Positions 34,105 to 36,381 of a stretch of DNA of 36,381 bases are shown one piece after another. The translations under genes were made by a program, and so were the position numbers. Under the pieces are notes generated by a model. The model searched no databases and was not told the DNA's origin. It was given only the letters and a program-made list of their open reading frames with translations. The DNA comes from Flavobacterium sp. (lineage in GTDB: Bacteria > Bacteroidota > Bacteroidia > Flavobacteriales > Flavobacteriaceae): positions 28,191 through 64,571 of the forward strand of contig JAGNYR010000003.1 of assembly GCA_017984835.1 (NCBI GenBank), read 5' to 3'. The number at the start of each line of letters is the position of its first letter. Positions within the stretch are counted from its first letter, which is position 1.

Positions 34105-34231
34105 CATTTTCCAACGTATTGTTATATTTTGTAGACGATAAATAATTTGCCGTCAAAATTACATTTTATGTAAAAAATTGCCATTTATTGTATTTTTTTC
34201 ACTAAAATTGAAGTCGATTTATAATTACATA

Positions 34232-36381
34232 ATGAAAATGAAAAAACTATCCCTTTTCGCACTTCTATTTGTTTGTGTTGTTACCTCGGTAGCACAACAA
34301 AAAATAACGGTTGAAGATATTTATACAGGTGCTTTTAGAGCCAAAGGTATGGACGAACTTCAGTCAATGAAAAACACCAATCAATATACTGTATTGAATA
34401 CAGATAGAGCTACTAGAACGCAGCAAATTGATTTGTATGAATTCGCTACCTTGAAAAAAGTAGCCACGCTAATTGACACCAAAGATCATCAAGCGCTTTC
34501 AGATGGAATTGATAGTTATTCTTTTTCTTCTGATGAAGAACAAATTTTGATCGCGTCGAATACCAATCCGATTTTCAGACATTCATTTACGGCTGATTTC
34601 TATTTGTATTCGTTGGCTACAAAAACCTTGGTAAAATTGTTTGATCAAGTGCAAGAACCAACTTTTTCACCTGACGGAACTAAAATAGCTTTCGCGAAAG
34701 AAAACAATCTTTTTGTGTACACCATTGCAACAAAAGAAACGGCACAAGTTACAACTGACGGTAGAAAAAATGCAATCATCAACGGAATCACGGATTGGGT
34801 TTATGAAGAAGAATTTGCTTTTGTAAGAGCCTTTGATTGGAGCGCTGACAGTAAAAAAATTGGATTCATTAAATTTGACGAAAGTCAAGTGCCTGAATTT
34901 TCAATGAATATTTTTCAAAAAGAATTGTATCCAAAAGTAGAAACATTCAAATACCCTAAAGCGGGTGAAAAAAACGCAGAAGTTTCATTACATATTTATG
35001 ATGTAACACTGCAATCTATTAAAAATGTGAACCTTTCAAATTATGCAGATTTCTATATCGCACGTTTGAAATGGACCAATGATGCGAATACATTGTCGGC
35101 ACAAGTATTGAACCGTCATCAAGATAATTTAGATTTATTGTTTATCGACGGAAATTCAGCTGCAGCCAAAGTAGTTTTGAACGAAAAAGACAAAGCTTAT
35201 GTGGATGTGACGGATAATTTGACCTTTTTGAATGACAATAGTTTTATTTGGACTTCAGAAAAAGATGGGTTCAATCACATTTATTTGTATGATAAAAACG
35301 GAAAATTAAAAAATCAAATCACAAAAGGAAATTGGGAAGTAACCAACTACTATGGTTTTGATGAAAAAACGAAAACAGTATTCTATCAATCGGTAGAAAA
35401 CGGATCGATCAACAGAGATGTGTACCGAATTGGATTAGACGGAAAAAAGAAAGTGAGATTGTCGCAAACAACCGGAACAACGAATGCTACATTCAGTCCT
35501 AATTTTCAATTTTTTATCAATAGCTATTCAAGCGCTACGCAACCTACAACCTACACCTTGAATAATGCGAACGATGGAAAGCAAGTGCAATCTATTGTAG
35601 ACAACAATGCGTTGGCTGAAAAATTGAAAAAATACAATTTGCCAAGCAAAGAGTTTTTTGAATTGACCACAGAAAAAGGGAATAAATTAAATGCTTGGAT
35701 GATCAAACCGAAAGATTTTGATGCGTCTAAAAAATACCCTGTATTTATGTATCAATATTCGGGTCCAGGTTCACAACAAGTGAACAACGATTGGAATGGT
35801 ACCGACGATTATTGGTTCATGATGCTTACGCAACAAGGTTACATTGTGGCTTGTGTTGACGGAAGAGGAACCGGATTTAAAGGAGCGGAATTTAAAAAAT
35901 GTACTCAAAAAGAATTGGGTAAATTTGAGGTAGAAGACCAAATTGATGCCGCCAAAGTAATTGGAAATTATCCTTTTGTTGACAAAACAAGAATCGGAAT
36001 TTTTGGATGGTCGTATGGAGGTTTCATGTCGAGCAACTGTTTGTTCAAAGGTGCCGATGTTTTCAAAATGGCTATTGCAGTTGCGCCGGTAACCAATTGG
36101 CGTTTTTACGATAGTGTATACACAGAAAGATATTTGCAAACACCTCAAGAAAATGCAAGTGGGTACGATGAAAATTCACCGATCAACCATGTATCTAAAT
36201 TAAAAGGTAGTTTCTTGTTGATTCATGGAACGGCAGATGACAACGTACATGTTCAAAACACCATGCAAATGATTGAAGCGCTTGTTCAAGCCAACAAACA
36301 ATTTGATTGGGCAATTTATCCCGATAAAAATCACGGAATTTATGGTGGGAAAACCCGAATTCAATTGTACAATAAAATGAC
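34232..36381 (+). CDS. Dipeptidyl peptidase IV (S9 family), 3' end cut by window edge
   Basis: An open frame of at least 716 codons runs off the right edge. It starts at the ATG at 34232 (a second in-frame ATG is at 34238) with a signal peptide (K-K-L-S-L-F-A-L-L-F-V-C-V-V-T-S-V-A-Q). An eight-bladed beta-propeller (about 40-480) carries the D-W-V-Y-E-E-E motif with the substrate-binding glutamates (192-194), which points to DPP IV rather than other S9 peptidases. The alpha/beta-hydrolase domain has Ser594 in G-W-S-Y-G-G, Asp669 in H-G-T-A-D-D-N-V-H and His701 in K-N-H-G-I. It would remove X-Pro dipeptides from peptides in the periplasm. Only a few residues appear to be missing. Confidence 0.94.
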   Translation, partial: MKMKKLSLFALLFVCVVTSVAQQKITVEDIYTGAFRAKGMDELQSMKNTNQYTVLNTDRATRTQQIDLYEFATLKKVATLIDTKDHQALSDGIDSYSFSSDEEQILIASNTNPIFRHSFTADFYLYSLATKTLVKLFDQVQEPTFSPDGTKIAFAKENNLFVYTIATKETAQVTTDGRKNAIINGITDWVYEEEFAFVRAFDWSADSKKIGFIKFDESQVPEFSMNIFQKELYPKVETFKYPKAGEKNAEVSLHIYDVTLQSIKNVNLSNYADFYIARLKWTNDANTLSAQVLNRHQDNLDLLFIDGNSAAAKVVLNEKDKAYVDVTDNLTFLNDNSFIWTSEKDGFNHIYLYDKNGKLKNQITKGNWEVTNYYGFDEKTKTVFYQSVENGSINRDVYRIGLDGKKKVRLSQTTGTTNATFSPNFQFFINSYSSATQPTTYTLNNANDGKQVQSIVDNNALAEKLKKYNLPSKEFFELTTEKGNKLNAWMIKPKDFDASKKYPVFMYQYSGPGSQQVNNDWNGTDDYWFMMLTQQGYIVACVDGRGTGFKGAEFKKCTQKELGKFEVEDQIDAAKVIGNYPFVDKTRIGIFGWSYGGFMSSNCLFKGADVFKMAIAVAPVTNWRFYDSVYTERYLQTPQENASGYDENSPINHVSKLKGSFLLIHGTADDNVHVQNTMQMIEALVQANKQFDWAIYPDKNHGIYGGKTRIQLYNKM

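Overview
The window looks like a chromosomal segment of a Flavobacterium-type Bacteroidota (Flavobacteriaceae). The reasons are low GC content, start regions with Bacteroidota-type promoters (TTG, about 19-20 nt, TAnnTTTG) rather than strong Shine-Dalgarno sites, a SusC/SusD pair, two proteins with type IX secretion (T9SS) C-terminal sorting domains, and a class II HMG-CoA reductase with GHMP kinases (mevalonate pathway). The assignment to a genus is inference.

Left flank (1-7.8 kb): the start of a mevalonate kinase gene (cut by the window edge), a small four-helix-bundle (S23/IVP-type) gene in a repeat-bordered cassette, mvaD (diphosphomevalonate decarboxylase), a divergent TspO gene, a 1367-residue multidomain T9SS-exported protein, and a YhiN/HI0933-type flavoprotein.

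Centre (7.8-25.3 kb): a complete starch/maltodextrin utilisation locus. A leftward operon encodes an MFS sugar permease, beta-phosphoglucomutase, a GH65 phosphorylase (probably maltose phosphorylase), an alpha/beta-hydrolase and an exported GH13 enzyme. A LacI-family regulator follows. A rightward set encodes SusC, SusD, a SusE/F-like glycan-binding lipoprotein and a large T9SS-secreted GH13 amylase. The inferred flow is: extracellular cleavage by the T9SS amylase, capture and import by SusE/SusD/SusC, periplasmic trimming by the second GH13, uptake of maltose by the MFS permease, then phosphorolysis to glucose plus beta-glucose-1-phosphate, which beta-phosphoglucomutase converts to glucose-6-phosphate. 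A perfect 14-bp CG-centred palindrome upstream of susC, and a degenerate copy upstream of the permease operon, are the likely LacI-type operators.

Right flank (25.3-36.4 kb): tRNA-Phe(GAA), then a rightward run of envelope/housekeeping genes (coaX, an outer-membrane protein, lptC, a small membrane protein, a CNNM/CBS protein, a PpiD/SurA-like foldase). A bidirectional terminator separates these from a leftward GHMP kinase-HMG-CoA reductase pair, and the window ends in a nearly complete dipeptidyl peptidase IV gene. Mevalonate-pathway genes therefore sit on both sides of the sugar locus.

Most of the window is recognisable biology. The least explained feature is the roughly 430-bp four-helix-bundle cassette. 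It sits between mvaD and mevalonate kinase, has imperfect terminal inverted repeats, and has a heptamer array that supplies the mvaD stop codon. No gene-free stretch exceeds 300 bases; the longest is the 224-bp susC upstream region.
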